A stretch of 64,000 nucleotides of DNA from an uncultured Bacteroides sp. (GCF_963677945.1 NZ_OY782578.1:3067258-3131257); one strand, 5' to 3'. Numbered from the stretch's first letter, positions 18,564-28,371 are shown. Numbers and translations: made by a program. The notes: generated by a model from the letters alone, not told the origin.

Positions 18564-19238
18564 ATGAAGCTATTGATTATTGAAGATGAACGCGAACTGT
18601 CACGCGGGATAGCAACCTATCTTTCCGCAGAGAACTATCTGTGCGAACAGGCTTTTACGTATAATGAAGCCATGGAGAAAATTGGCCTTTACTCTTATGA
18701 TTGCATTTTGCTGGACTTAATGCTACCCGGAGGAAACGGACTGGATATTCTTACCGAAATAAAGCGGCATAATAATCCTGCAGGAGTTATCATCATCTCT
18801 GCAAAAGATTCACTCGATGACAAAATACGCGGATTGAAGATTGGGGCCGATGACTATCTTCCCAAGCCTTTTCATCTTCCCGAGCTGAGTGTACGCATCT
18901 ATGCAATCATCCGCCGCAGGTTATTCTCAAGCAGTAACTTACTCACCATCAATAATCTTACAGTCGATATCCTGAACAAAGAAGTTAAGGTGAACGAACA
19001 GATTATTACTCTGACAAAAACAGAATATGAGCTTCTTTTGTTCCTCATAGGAAACAAGAACAGAGTTGTTTCTAAAAATGCTTTGGCAGAACATCTTAGT
19101 GGCGACATGGCAGATATGCTCGATAGTCAGGATTTTATCTATGCGCATATAAAGAACCTGAAAGCAAAACTGGCAGAAGCCGGTTGCCAGGATTGTATTA
19201 AAAATGTTTATGGAACCGGATATAAATGGATTGAATGA
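18564..19238 (+). CDS. OmpR/PhoB-family response regulator
   Basis: A DNA-binding response regulator of 224 residues. The receiver domain (1-115) shows the acidic pocket Glu7/Asp8, the phosphorylation site Asp51 in LLDLMLPGG and the conserved Lys101 in PKPF. The winged-helix output domain (about 125-224) contains LTKTEYELLLFL and ends in YGTGYKWIE. Its stop overlaps the histidine kinase start by 4 bp. It follows the RND operon by 32 bp and probably regulates it; phosphorylation would be by the adjacent kinase. Confidence 0.93.
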   Translation: MKLLIIEDERELSRGIATYLSAENYLCEQAFTYNEAMEKIGLYSYDCILLDLMLPGGNGLDILTEIKRHNNPAGVIIISAKDSLDDKIRGLKIGADDYLPKPFHLPELSVRIYAIIRRRLFSSSNLLTINNLTVDILNKEVKVNEQIITLTKTEYELLLFLIGNKNRVVSKNALAEHLSGDMADMLDSQDFIYAHIKNLKAKLAEAGCQDCIKNVYGTGYKWIE

Positions 19239-20293
19239 AAAGTCTACTTCAAAAGAGTCTTACCAGGTTTACTATTTGCACGGCGATTATCTTTATACTC
19301 ACCACTCCTCTTTTTTACCTGCTTACAAAATACTACTATGCAGAAGATTTAAGAGAAGTTATTGATGCTGCTAAATCGGGAATTCCTATACCCCACACAG
19401 ACTTTGAACGAGATATGTTCGAAGGTATATTACTGCAGTTCGGAATAATAATGGGAGTTTTACTGGTTTCCTTAAGTGTGATGCTGAAAGTTATCTCAAA
19501 GCAGATATGGGCTCCTTTTGATGATACACTAAAACGCATTGAACACTTTTCGCTTGAACAGGAATCACTTCCTCTGTTTTTAAGAAGTAACATTAAAGAA
19601 TTTAACCGACTTAATTCTGTACTTTCCAAACTGATTGAGAAGAATTTACGTAGTTACAAGATGCAAAAGGAGTTTACTGAAAATGCATCGCACGAGCTCC
19701 AAACTCCTTTGGCTATTTTCCAGACTAAGCTTGATTTACTGCTGCAACAGCCCGACTTGTCCGAGCAACAAGCCGACATTGTACAAAGTCTGTATGAAGT
19801 ATCCGGACGATTGGCACGCCTGAATAAAGACCTCCTCTTACTCGCCAAGATAGATAACAGACAATACACACAGATGGAGATTGTAGATGTAGTTCAGCTC
19901 ACAGAGAACATGTTACCCCTTTTAAATGGGTTTACTCAGGGTACATCAATCAACGAAGATATCCAGGTGAAATCTCTCACTGTAGAGGCAAATAAAACTC
20001 TACTGGAAAGCCTGATTAATAATTTGGTAGTTAATGCTGTAAGACACAATATTGCCAACGGAGAAATCTTTATTACCATAAAACCAGATAAACTGATTAT
20101 AGCCAATACCTCTGCAGAAGGCATGCTCAACAAGGATTTAGTATTCGAACGTTTCAGCCGATCTTCCGAGAAAATAAAAGGAAATGGTCTGGGGTTAGCC
20201 ATAGTAAAGGCTATCTGCAATTTTCACGGATGGAATATTGAATATCAATACAATGAAAAAAGACATGAGTTTATTGTCAGTTTCATTAACTAG
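19235..20293 (+). CDS. Sensor histidine kinase
   Basis: A membrane-bound sensor kinase of 352 residues, partner of the upstream regulator. Two membrane segments (about 12-32 and 65-85) bracket a very short periplasmic loop of only about 30 residues, which suggests sensing within or near the membrane. The H-box is ASHELQTPL with His153. The N-box region holds NNLVVNAVRHN and the G-box is GNGLGLAIVKA near residue 310. The gene overlaps the regulator gene by 4 bp, and a 123-bp gap follows before the PAP2 gene. Confidence 0.92.
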   Translation: MKSLLQKSLTRFTICTAIIFILTTPLFYLLTKYYYAEDLREVIDAAKSGIPIPHTDFERDMFEGILLQFGIIMGVLLVSLSVMLKVISKQIWAPFDDTLKRIEHFSLEQESLPLFLRSNIKEFNRLNSVLSKLIEKNLRSYKMQKEFTENASHELQTPLAIFQTKLDLLLQQPDLSEQQADIVQSLYEVSGRLARLNKDLLLLAKIDNRQYTQMEIVDVVQLTENMLPLLNGFTQGTSINEDIQVKSLTVEANKTLLESLINNLVVNAVRHNIANGEIFITIKPDKLIIANTSAEGMLNKDLVFERFSRSSEKIKGNGLGLAIVKAICNFHGWNIEYQYNEKRHEFIVSFIN

Positions 20294-20416
20294 ACTAAAA
20301 ACAGAATGATGTATTCCTTTTTTATTAATATATTTTATATTATTTATTTTATCCATAAGCCATAAATTCAAATTTTATACAGATTTTATCTGTTAACTTC
20401 GTAACATTCAACAGAG

Positions 20417-21790
20417 ATGCTTATGAAGTTATTTTTTATCTGTTTGCTGTTACTTCTATCTTATGAAGATTTAGCACAGGCAAACACATCGGAAAAGATT
20501 GGTAAAACTACTATGCAAAAAGGAATGTTGTCTCTTAAAGATATTAATGTTGTAAGAGATAATGTTCAGAAATCATCTGCAAACTATAATCAGATTCTAA
20601 ATATACAAAACGACAGTATAAACCTATCTGCACCAAGAGAGAGCTTTAAAATAAAGCTCGATAGAGTTACCTCGTCACGCACATTCCAGTTGGTTTATAT
20701 TGGTGCTCCGCTTATAGCCGGAGGATTAATTGTGAAGTATGGAGACGACCATTTCCGCAGTCTCAGAAATGAATACATACCTACTTTCAGGCAGCATTAT
20801 GATGATTATCTTCAGTTTGCTCCTGCAATGGCAATGATAGGTATGAAGATAGGCGGCGTAGAGGGACGAAGCTCTTGGTCAAGAATGTTAGCCTCAGATG
20901 CATTTTCGGTAGCTATTATGGCTGCTGCGGTCAATACCTTGAAGAGCACCACTAATGTAATGCGCCCGGATGGCTCAAACAATCATTCGTTTCCGTCGGG
21001 ACATACAGCTACAGCATTTATGGCTGCTACCATGATGCACAAGGAATACGGGCTAACCCGTAGCCCGTGGTACAGCATAGGTGCATATTCTTTGGCTACA
21101 ATTACCGGAGTTACCCGTCAGCTGAATAACAAGCATTGGTTAAGCGATATCATGGTTGGTGCCGGAATTGGTATCTTGTCTACAGAATTCGGATACTTCC
21201 TGGCCGATGTGCTATTCAAGGATAAAGGAATTACACACTCCTATCTTGAAGAAGAACAGTTCGACCGTTTTCATAACCCATCTTTCTTTGGACTGTATCT
21301 GGGTGTGAACCTTTTACCTGGTGAGTTTAGTATGCATAATGGAAGCAGCTTATCACTCACAGCAGGTAGTAATGCCGGACTGGAAGGAGCCTGGTTTATG
21401 AATCCATATCTGGGCTTTGGAGGACGTTTTTCTGTTGCCAGCATGGGTGTGTTGGTAAATGAAGTTGCACAAAACGATAACCTGGATATCTTTACCGGTT
21501 CCGTAGGGCCGTATTTTTCTTATCCTATCTCAACCAGATGGTCGGCAGGAAGTAAATTACTGGCCGGATATAGTCGTTTCTCTAAATATACCCTTTCTTC
21601 CTCTCCTATTGAAATTGGCAAACAAGGAGGTTTAACCCTTGGATCAGGGCTTTCCATGAATTACCTGGTGAAACAAAACTTTGGTGTAAGATTCTTTGTT
21701 GATTATAACCTTCTACCCTCTCCCGTACCCGGAAACTGTACTATCAAGCATTTGCTTACCGTAGGAGGATCAATGAAAGTTCAATTCTAG
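20417..21790 (+). CDS. PAP2-family phosphatase with C-terminal beta-barrel-like region
   Basis: A secreted or envelope phosphatase related to lipid and polyprenyl phosphatases. A signal peptide is at 1-21. The three PAP2 motifs are complete: Lys176 with Arg183-Pro184, PSGH at 193-196, and Arg234...His240...Asp244. Residues about 285-457 do not belong to PAP2: they are Gly/aromatic-rich alternating strands that end in Phe (KVQF), like an outer-membrane beta-barrel. Possible action on lipid A phosphates or undecaprenyl pyrophosphate is inference. ATG at 20423 is an alternative start. Confidence 0.85.
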   Translation: MLMKLFFICLLLLLSYEDLAQANTSEKIGKTTMQKGMLSLKDINVVRDNVQKSSANYNQILNIQNDSINLSAPRESFKIKLDRVTSSRTFQLVYIGAPLIAGGLIVKYGDDHFRSLRNEYIPTFRQHYDDYLQFAPAMAMIGMKIGGVEGRSSWSRMLASDAFSVAIMAAAVNTLKSTTNVMRPDGSNNHSFPSGHTATAFMAATMMHKEYGLTRSPWYSIGAYSLATITGVTRQLNNKHWLSDIMVGAGIGILSTEFGYFLADVLFKDKGITHSYLEEEQFDRFHNPSFFGLYLGVNLLPGEFSMHNGSSLSLTAGSNAGLEGAWFMNPYLGFGGRFSVASMGVLVNEVAQNDNLDIFTGSVGPYFSYPISTRWSAGSKLLAGYSRFSKYTLSSSPIEIGKQGGLTLGSGLSMNYLVKQNFGVRFFVDYNLLPSPVPGNCTIKHLLTVGGSMKVQF

Positions 21791-21837
21791 ATATAAAATC
21801 TCGTTGGTAATCAATGAGTAGACTTCCTAACCAGACC

Positions 21838-21870
21838 AGAGAGAGGGCTTCGGCCTTCTCTCTATTTTTA
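21838..21870 (+). terminator. Intrinsic terminator after the PAP2 gene
   Basis: An 11-bp stem (one G-T pair) with a TTCG tetraloop at 21849-21852, followed by ATTTTTA. A classic stable hairpin. Confidence 0.88.
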
Positions 21871-22338
21871 TTATAACGAAGGAGATGCAGTTCTCTTTGC
21901 AAAACTTATTATCGTTCAAATTTATAGCTTTTTAAAATGATAAAACAAATACATCAGAAGATACTTGTGATGAACGTGCAGCTCCACCCTTTTAGGCTGT
22001 TTACTTCGTTCTTAATCTGTGTAATAGATAATTGTGCAGAACAAGTAACTCCACCCCTCTTTAAAATGTACTATAACAGAATATAGAAAATGACGTGCGC
22101 ACCTGCTATCTGTAGCTACGCACTCTACTATAACAGAATATAGATTTGTATTCTCCAGATTTTGCCGCACGTTTTTCAACTTCTATTATATACTTCAACA
22201 GTATATAATAGAAGTAACCAATATAGCTTTAGGACAAAAATGTGTTGTTGCAAGCAATAAAAATATCCAGAGTAAGGAACAAAACTAGAAGACTAAAAAT
22301 ACCATATTTGTGGTATTTTATATTCTCTGTTTAACTTC
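21871..22338. other. Intergenic region with direct and inverted repeats
   Basis: About 470 bp with no gene. It holds two exact 18-bp direct repeats beginning TACTATAACAG at 22069-22086 and 22126-22143, and a perfect 16-bp inverted repeat at 22179-22194 / 22200-22215 with a 5-nt loop. The dyad at 22296-22319 sits near the promoter of the metal-efflux operon. The similar phrases AGCTCCACCC and AACTCCACCC occur at about 21980 and 22047. Confidence 0.5.
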
Positions 22339-22346
22339 TATATTTG
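22296..22346 (+). promoter_or_regulatory. Promoter and putative operator of the metal-efflux operon
   Basis: TATATTTG at 22339-22346 is a perfect TAnnTTTG -7 box, 93 bp before the first gene. A perfect 9-bp dyad, AAAATACCA-N6-TGGTATTTT (22296-22319), covers the -33 region, so a bound repressor or activator would control entry of polymerase. No metal regulator gene is adjacent. Confidence 0.5.
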
Positions 22347-22438
22347 TAACATCGATAAGTCTGTACGCTTTTAAACAAAAGTAAGATTTATCTTGTTTTC
22401 TATAAGATAGACTAATTGGTTTATTCAGTTAAAAACAG

Positions 22439-22843
22439 ATGCTAAAAAGACTGACTCACATAATAGCTGTTTTACTTTTAATGATAAGTACCATAGGTGT
22501 ACCTATCTCCAGCCATTATTGTGGAGCAAAGCTTGTGTCTGTTTCCATTGCGAATGAAGCAAAATCTTGCTGCAAGGGAATGCGGAAATGTAGCGGTTGC
22601 TGCAAAAATGAATCGCATTTTTATAAAATTCAGAATGAATATACTCGGGGAGAGATTGCACAAATTAATCCAGATTCTCACCTTATTTTTCTTTCGGACT
22701 TGTTTTACCTGTATCCTAATATTACAGGGTTAGAGGGAAATATAGATCCAATAACGGTTCAATATAAGCCCTATATTTCACATTATCGCGAACCTGTTTT
22801 TATTAGCTCAGGAGGAGATCGTGCGCCTCCGTTTTTAGCTTAA
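22439..22843 (+). CDS. HYC_CC_PP family small exported protein
   Basis: A 134-residue protein with an N-terminal signal or anchor (1-24). It has the family's hallmark order: HYC at 27-29 (SSHYCG), a Cys-pair region with CC at 43-44 and 54-55, and PP near the C-terminus (APPFLA). The five Cys residues, four of them in two pairs, plus His residues suggest metal binding. It is the first gene of the efflux operon, 169 bp before cusA. Family function is not established; a periplasmic metal-binding or accessory role is inferred from the neighbours. Confidence 0.72.
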   Translation: MLKRLTHIIAVLLLMISTIGVPISSHYCGAKLVSVSIANEAKSCCKGMRKCSGCCKNESHFYKIQNEYTRGEIAQINPDSHLIFLSDLFYLYPNITGLEGNIDPITVQYKPYISHYREPVFISSGGDRAPPFLA

Positions 22844-23012
22844 ATTAGTTATTATCATACCATACAAAGCATTTACAATCAACCACTTTAGTAAATAAAG
22901 AGTTGTATAATAAAAAAATGCAATTTGTTTTGGTATTACGAAATTTACTATTAGTTTAGTCCTATATACTGGCTAAACTGATAATTGGTGAATTATATAA
23001 ATAACAAGAAAT

Positions 23013-26000
23013 ATGCTAAATAAAATAATCAACTATTTTCTTAATAACAGGCTTATTACATCAATTCTATTGATTGTTATCATAGTCTGGGGACTAGCTA
23101 CTGCTCCGTTTAACTGGCGCGGAGGTTTGCTTCCGCGTAATCCTGTGGCAGTAGATGCCATTCCCGATGTAGGCGATAATCAGCAGATTGTTGCAACAGA
23201 ATGGATGGGAAGGTCACCAAAGGATATTCAGGATCAGATAACTTATCCTTTAACAACATCACTTTTAGGCATTCCGGGCGTTAAAACCATACGTAGCACC
23301 TCTATGTTCGGAATGTCATTTATCTACATTATATTTAACGATAATGTAGAGTTCTACTGGAGTCGTTCACGTATTCTTGAGAAACTAAATTCATTGCCTG
23401 CTGGTACTTTGCCCGAAGGTGTTCAGCCCACTTTGGGACCCGATGCAACAGCGCTGGGACAAATATTCTGGTACACGCTTGAAGGCCGTGATCCTAAAAC
23501 AGGAAAACCTACCGGAGGATGGGATCCTCAAGAGTTACGTACCATCCAGGATTATTATGTAAAATACTCTCTTTCGAGTGCCGAAGGCGTATCTGAAGTT
23601 GCCTCCGTGGGAGGTTATGTTAAAGAGTTTCAGGTAGATCTGAATCCTGAGGCCATGCGTTCGTTTGGCGTCTCTGTAATGGACGTTATGGATGCAGTTA
23701 AGAAGAGTAATCTCGATATTGGAGCCGAAACCATTGAAATAAACAAGGTTGAATACCTGATCAGGGGATTAGGATATATCAAGAACTTATCCGATCTTGA
23801 GAATGCTGCTATCACTTCGCGAAATGGTGTTCCAGTCAGAATAAAAGATGTGGCAACCGTTAATTACGGTCCGGCTACACGTCGAGGAGGATTGGACAAG
23901 GAAGGTATGGAAGCAGTTGGTGCTGTTGTAGTGGCAAGATATGGTTCTAATCCGATGGATGTTATCAATAATGTAAAGGCTAAGATTAAAGAAACAGAAG
24001 CCGGTATGCCTCAAAAGGTACTGCCCGATGGAAGAGTATCGAAAGTTACGATTGTTCCGTTCTATGACCGCACCCAGCTTATAAAAGAGACTATTGGAAC
24101 ATTGGAAAGTGCTTTAGATCATGAAATTCTAATCTGTATCATTGTTGTTATTGTACTGGTTATAAATCTACGTGCATCCATCGTTATTGCTGGTATGCTG
24201 CCTTTAGCCGTATTAAGTACTTTCATTATCATGAGTAATCTGGGTATCGAAGCCAACATTGTTGCTCTGTCGGGTATTGCTATAGCTATTGGAGTAATGG
24301 TAGATGTGGGAGTTGTATTCATGGAGAATGTAGTGCGGCATCTCGATTTCCCTGAAAATAGAGGGAAAGCACACGGAGAGTATCTTGTATCATTGATCTA
24401 TACCTCCGTAACAGAAGTATCCGGAGCCATCAGTACAGCAATGCTTACTACCATCATCAGCTTTATTCCGGTGTTTGCCATGCAGGCTCAGGAGGGAAAA
24501 ATGTTTCATCCGTTGGCTTATACCAAAACGTTTGCTTTGGTTTCGGCCTTTATCCTGGGACTCGTTTTGCTGCCTACCCTTGCCTACTGGATATTCTCTT
24601 TGCGCATACCCAAACACGGCTATCGCAAAGTGGCCAATATATTACTTATTGTAGCAGGTATATTGTTGTTTGTCTTTAGTGGCTCAATTCCGGCATTAGC
24701 GCTAACTGCCATTGGAGTAAATAATCTGCTCGCCCACAAATGGAAACAGGAAAAGAAGCATTATACCAACTATATAAATATAGGCATTACATTGCTTACT
24801 ACAGTCTATTTCCTATCGTCGGAATGGCTTCCTTTGGGACCACAGAATGGCATTTTGCTCAATATGCTGTTTGTGGCAGGCATAATAGCCGTTATCCTTA
24901 CTATGCTTTGGTCTCTGGTAATTTATTACGAGAAGATACTTCGCTGGTGTCTTGCCCACAGATGGAAATTTATGGCTATCCCTATCTTTACTCTACTGTT
25001 TGGTTTAGTAATATGGATAGGTTTCGATAAAACATTTGGTTTTGTGGCCAAAGGGTTCGAAACAGTAGGTTGGAATACCTTCAGGAAAACCACTTTCTGG
25101 AGCAGTGCCAGCAAAGAGTTCCCCGGTATAGGAAAAGAGTTTATGCCTAGTCTGGATGAAGGTTCTTATCTGTTGATGCCTACCAGCATGCCACACTCGG
25201 GTGTTGAGCAGAATCTTCAGAATATTGAGAAGCTGGACAGGCGATTAAAAGGGATTCCTGAAGTTGAACTGGCCGTAGGCAAATGGGGACGTGCAAATTC
25301 GGCTCTCGACCCTGCTCCCATTCAAATGTACGAGAATACAATTAATTATCGTCCGGAATATATGCTGAATGAAGACGGACAGCGGGAACGATTTAAAGTA
25401 GACAGGAAAGGACGGTTTGTGCTCTTAGGTGGCAAAACATACGATCCTGAAAAGGAATTCAGAGTTATTCCCAGGGATAGTCTGATACCTTACAGATACG
25501 GAGAATATTACCGTCAATGGCGTCCTGAGATAAAAAATAAAAATGATATCTGGAATGAAATAGTGAAGGTAACCAATCTTCCCGGACTAACCTCTGCGCC
25601 CAAGCTGCAGCCTATTGCCACGCGTATGGTGATGCTTTCCACTGGAATGAGAGCCCCTATGGGACTGAAAATCTATGGTCCGGATCTGGAATCCATTGAG
25701 AAAGCCGGAAAGGCAATGGAGCAAGCTTTGAAAAAAGTTCCTTCCGTACTGCCAGCATCCGTTTTTTATGATCGTGCTGTGGGAGCTCCTTATCTGGAGA
25801 TTAAGCTGAACCGGGAAAACATGGCTCGGTATGGCGTTAAGGTTTCTGATTTACAGGAGGTTATTGGTGCTGCCGTAGGTGGAATGAAGCTTTCTACCTC
25901 TGTAGAAGGTCGTGAACGCTTCCCTATTCGTTTGCGTTATGCCCGGGAATTGCGGGATAATCCCGAATCACTTGGACAGATACTGATTCCAGTTTCTAAC

Positions 26001-26891
26001 GGTGCACAGGTTCCTTTGAACGAACTGGCGGATATTGGTTATGCTAAAGGTGCTCAGATGATACAGAGTGAAAACACCTTCCTTGTTGGATATGTTATCT
26101 TTGATAAGCAGGCTGATAAAGCAGAAGTAGATGTGGTAAACGAAGCCAGTAAAATACTGGATAGCAGCATAAAAGACAGGAAAATAGAACTCCCCAAAGG
26201 AGTAACATACAAATTTGCCGGAAACTATGAACAGCAGGTACGGGCTACAAACAGATTACTGATTGTAATACCTATCAGTTTGATACTAATCTTACTGATT
26301 CTCTATTTCCGTTTCAAGTCAGTAACAGCATCGTTCATTCACTTCTCGGGTGTATTTGTAGCCTTTGCCGGAGGTTTTATCCTCATCTGGTTATACGGAC
26401 AAGAATGGTTCCTTAACTTTAGTATTGCAGGGATGAATATGCGTGATATGTTTCAGATGCATACCATCAACCTGAGTGTAGCAGTGTGGGTAGGATTCAT
26501 CGCTCTCTTCGGTATTGCTACCAACGATGGCGTTTTAATGGGTACCTACATTCACCAGATGTTCCTTGATGAAAAGCCTTCCGATAAGGACGAGATTCGT
26601 GAAGCAGTAGTGAAAGCCGGACTAAGAAGGGTACGTGCAGCTTCAATGACAACTGCTGCAACGTTAATAGCCTTGCTGCCTGTGCTTACTTCTACCGGAA
26701 AGGGTTCAGACATTATGGTGCCAATGGCCATCCCTACTTTCGGAGGAATGCTGATTCAAACCATGACAATGTTTGTTGTTCCCGTACTTCAGTGCTGGTG
26801 GAGAGAAAACGCAGTGAAACACAACCGATTACCAGAACAGATTGAAACTAACTATTCAAACCAATCAAATGAAAAGGAAAATGATATATAG
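23013..26891 (+). CDS. cusA: Heavy-metal RND efflux pump (CusA/CzcA type), long form
   Basis: A proton-driven exporter of heavy-metal ions, probably Cu(I)/Ag(I). The 1292-residue product has the HME-RND core (NWRGGLLPRNPVAVDAIPDVGDNQ at the start, AIGVMVDVGVVFMENV in the fourth membrane region, Met-rich stretches). It is about 250 residues longer than usual CusA (about 1050). Extra hydrophobic segments lie at about 530-680, between the first membrane bundle and the second periplasmic loop. The downstream outer-membrane factor begins within its end (23-bp overlap). Copper/silver rather than Co/Zn/Cd is inferred from the neighbouring CusB and HMA proteins. Confidence 0.88.
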   Translation: MLNKIINYFLNNRLITSILLIVIIVWGLATAPFNWRGGLLPRNPVAVDAIPDVGDNQQIVATEWMGRSPKDIQDQITYPLTTSLLGIPGVKTIRSTSMFGMSFIYIIFNDNVEFYWSRSRILEKLNSLPAGTLPEGVQPTLGPDATALGQIFWYTLEGRDPKTGKPTGGWDPQELRTIQDYYVKYSLSSAEGVSEVASVGGYVKEFQVDLNPEAMRSFGVSVMDVMDAVKKSNLDIGAETIEINKVEYLIRGLGYIKNLSDLENAAITSRNGVPVRIKDVATVNYGPATRRGGLDKEGMEAVGAVVVARYGSNPMDVINNVKAKIKETEAGMPQKVLPDGRVSKVTIVPFYDRTQLIKETIGTLESALDHEILICIIVVIVLVINLRASIVIAGMLPLAVLSTFIIMSNLGIEANIVALSGIAIAIGVMVDVGVVFMENVVRHLDFPENRGKAHGEYLVSLIYTSVTEVSGAISTAMLTTIISFIPVFAMQAQEGKMFHPLAYTKTFALVSAFILGLVLLPTLAYWIFSLRIPKHGYRKVANILLIVAGILLFVFSGSIPALALTAIGVNNLLAHKWKQEKKHYTNYINIGITLLTTVYFLSSEWLPLGPQNGILLNMLFVAGIIAVILTMLWSLVIYYEKILRWCLAHRWKFMAIPIFTLLFGLVIWIGFDKTFGFVAKGFETVGWNTFRKTTFWSSASKEFPGIGKEFMPSLDEGSYLLMPTSMPHSGVEQNLQNIEKLDRRLKGIPEVELAVGKWGRANSALDPAPIQMYENTINYRPEYMLNEDGQRERFKVDRKGRFVLLGGKTYDPEKEFRVIPRDSLIPYRYGEYYRQWRPEIKNKNDIWNEIVKVTNLPGLTSAPKLQPIATRMVMLSTGMRAPMGLKIYGPDLESIEKAGKAMEQALKKVPSVLPASVFYDRAVGAPYLEIKLNRENMARYGVKVSDLQEVIGAAVGGMKLSTSVEGRERFPIRLRYARELRDNPESLGQILIPVSNGAQVPLNELADIGYAKGAQMIQSENTFLVGYVIFDKQADKAEVDVVNEASKILDSSIKDRKIELPKGVTYKFAGNYEQQVRATNRLLIVIPISLILILLILYFRFKSVTASFIHFSGVFVAFAGGFILIWLYGQEWFLNFSIAGMNMRDMFQMHTINLSVAVWVGFIALFGIATNDGVLMGTYIHQMFLDEKPSDKDEIREAVVKAGLRRVRAASMTTAATLIALLPVLTSTGKGSDIMVPMAIPTFGGMLIQTMTMFVVPVLQCWWRENAVKHNRLPEQIETNYSNQSNEKENDI

Positions 26892-28371
26892 ATATATTTG
26901 TTTGTTGGTAGTACTACTGCTCACAACAAACTATAGCCAGATTAAGGCACAGGATAGTATTGCCGTTTACGTACAGCAGGCACTTAAAAACAATCCGAAG
27001 ATTCGTGCCGACTTTGCAGCCTACGAAGCTTCTATGCAACGTGTAGTCCCTGCCGGATCGTTGCCAGACCCAGAGCTAGGATTCAGTTTTTACCTGAAGT
27101 CTATGGAGCAGGTAAATGGCAAAGAGATAGGAACACTGAGTCTGATGCAAATGTTTCCTTGGTTTGGAACGCTGAAAGCTGCCAAATCAGAAATGTCGTG
27201 GATGGCAAAGGCATCTTACGAGAAGTTCAGAGAAAGCAGTTACGAAGTAATTTATAACGTTCAGTCTCAATGGTATAAGCTAAACAGCATTCAGACACAG
27301 CTTGCAAATATCAGAGAGAACATTAAACTACTGAAATCATTGGAGGAGATTGCTCTTTACAGATACAAGTCCCCGAGTGGAAAAGGCAGAACTTCCGGTT
27401 CTTCTTCATATTCTTCCAGCTCTTCAACTACAGCTCAGACATCATCGGGAACGCCGCTCTCTGCAGGTGGAGGAATGGCAGGAATGAGCGGAGCTTCATC
27501 TGTTAGTGCGCCATCCTCTTCTTCAATGACAGTAAACCAGTCGGGCTCTATGGCAGGCAGCATGCCTTCATCGTCCATGAGTGGTGGCAGCGGTGGCATG
27601 TCCGACGTACTGCGTATACAGATTGAAAGAGCCGAGCTGGAAAACTCGCTCGAAACAACACAGTCACAGTTTACTGCAGCCGTAGCAGCTTTTAATGCTT
27701 TATTAGGACGCTCGTCTGCTTCAACTGTCAATGTGCCCGATACTTTGCTGCAAAAATCATTTATAGCTAATGATGCTACAGCATGGGCAGCCGTTGTTGC
27801 ACAAAACCCTATGCTTGCTATGTGGAAAGCAGAAAGTGCTTCCTATGAGGCTAAAGGAGAAATGGCGAAAAAAATGGGCTACCCCATGATAGGGATCGGA
27901 CTGGAATACATGATTAACGTAAAGAAGCCCGAGGATATGAATAGCATGAATAATATGAATGGTATGGACATGATAATGCCTATGGTTAAGTTTACGTTGC
28001 CAATTTACAGAAAGAAGTATAAGGCTCAGGTTAAAGACAGCAAACTAATGCAAAAATCGGCTGAGCTTCAATATCAAAATACCCAGAATGAGCTCGAGGC
28101 AAGCTTCGTTGCTATTAACCTGCGTATTGCCGATGCTTCAAGAAAAATAGCACTTTACGAGAAGCAACGTCAGCTTACAGAAACCACATTCCAACTGATG
28201 CTCCGTGAATTTACAGCATCAAGTGTAAGCCTCACAGATGTGTTGCAAGTGCAGCGTGAATTGCTGAATTACAGCTTAAAGCAGGTAGATTCCGTTGTGG
28301 AATACAACACTGCAGTTGCCGAATTTGAGAAGATTATAGCTAAGGACGATTTGATTACAACTAATAAATAA
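26869..28371 (+). CDS. TolC-family outer membrane factor with Ser/Gly/Met-rich insert
   Basis: The outer-membrane channel of the metal-efflux system. ATG at 26869 is preferred over 26842 because it starts a normal signal peptide (MKRKMIYRYICLLVV..., cleavage near KAQ). ATG at 26881 is also possible. The TolC/CusC-like helical domains are interrupted at about residues 168-244 by a low-complexity stretch rich in Ser, Gly, Thr and Met. A second Met/Asn-rich patch (MNSMNNMNGMDMIMPM) follows near residue 362-377. These patches could bind or pass copper or silver. Followed 8 bp later by cusB. Confidence 0.85.
   Translation: MKRKMIYRYICLLVVLLLTTNYSQIKAQDSIAVYVQQALKNNPKIRADFAAYEASMQRVVPAGSLPDPELGFSFYLKSMEQVNGKEIGTLSLMQMFPWFGTLKAAKSEMSWMAKASYEKFRESSYEVIYNVQSQWYKLNSIQTQLANIRENIKLLKSLEEIALYRYKSPSGKGRTSGSSSYSSSSSTTAQTSSGTPLSAGGGMAGMSGASSVSAPSSSSMTVNQSGSMAGSMPSSSMSGGSGGMSDVLRIQIERAELENSLETTQSQFTAAVAAFNALLGRSSASTVNVPDTLLQKSFIANDATAWAAVVAQNPMLAMWKAESASYEAKGEMAKKMGYPMIGIGLEYMINVKKPEDMNSMNNMNGMDMIMPMVKFTLPIYRKKYKAQVKDSKLMQKSAELQYQNTQNELEASFVAINLRIADASRKIALYEKQRQLTETTFQLMLREFTASSVSLTDVLQVQRELLNYSLKQVDSVVEYNTAVAEFEKIIAKDDLITTNK

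Noticed and set aside
22179-22215. Terminal inverted repeats of an insertion sequence
   Set aside because: The arms are only 5 nt apart and no transposase is nearby.
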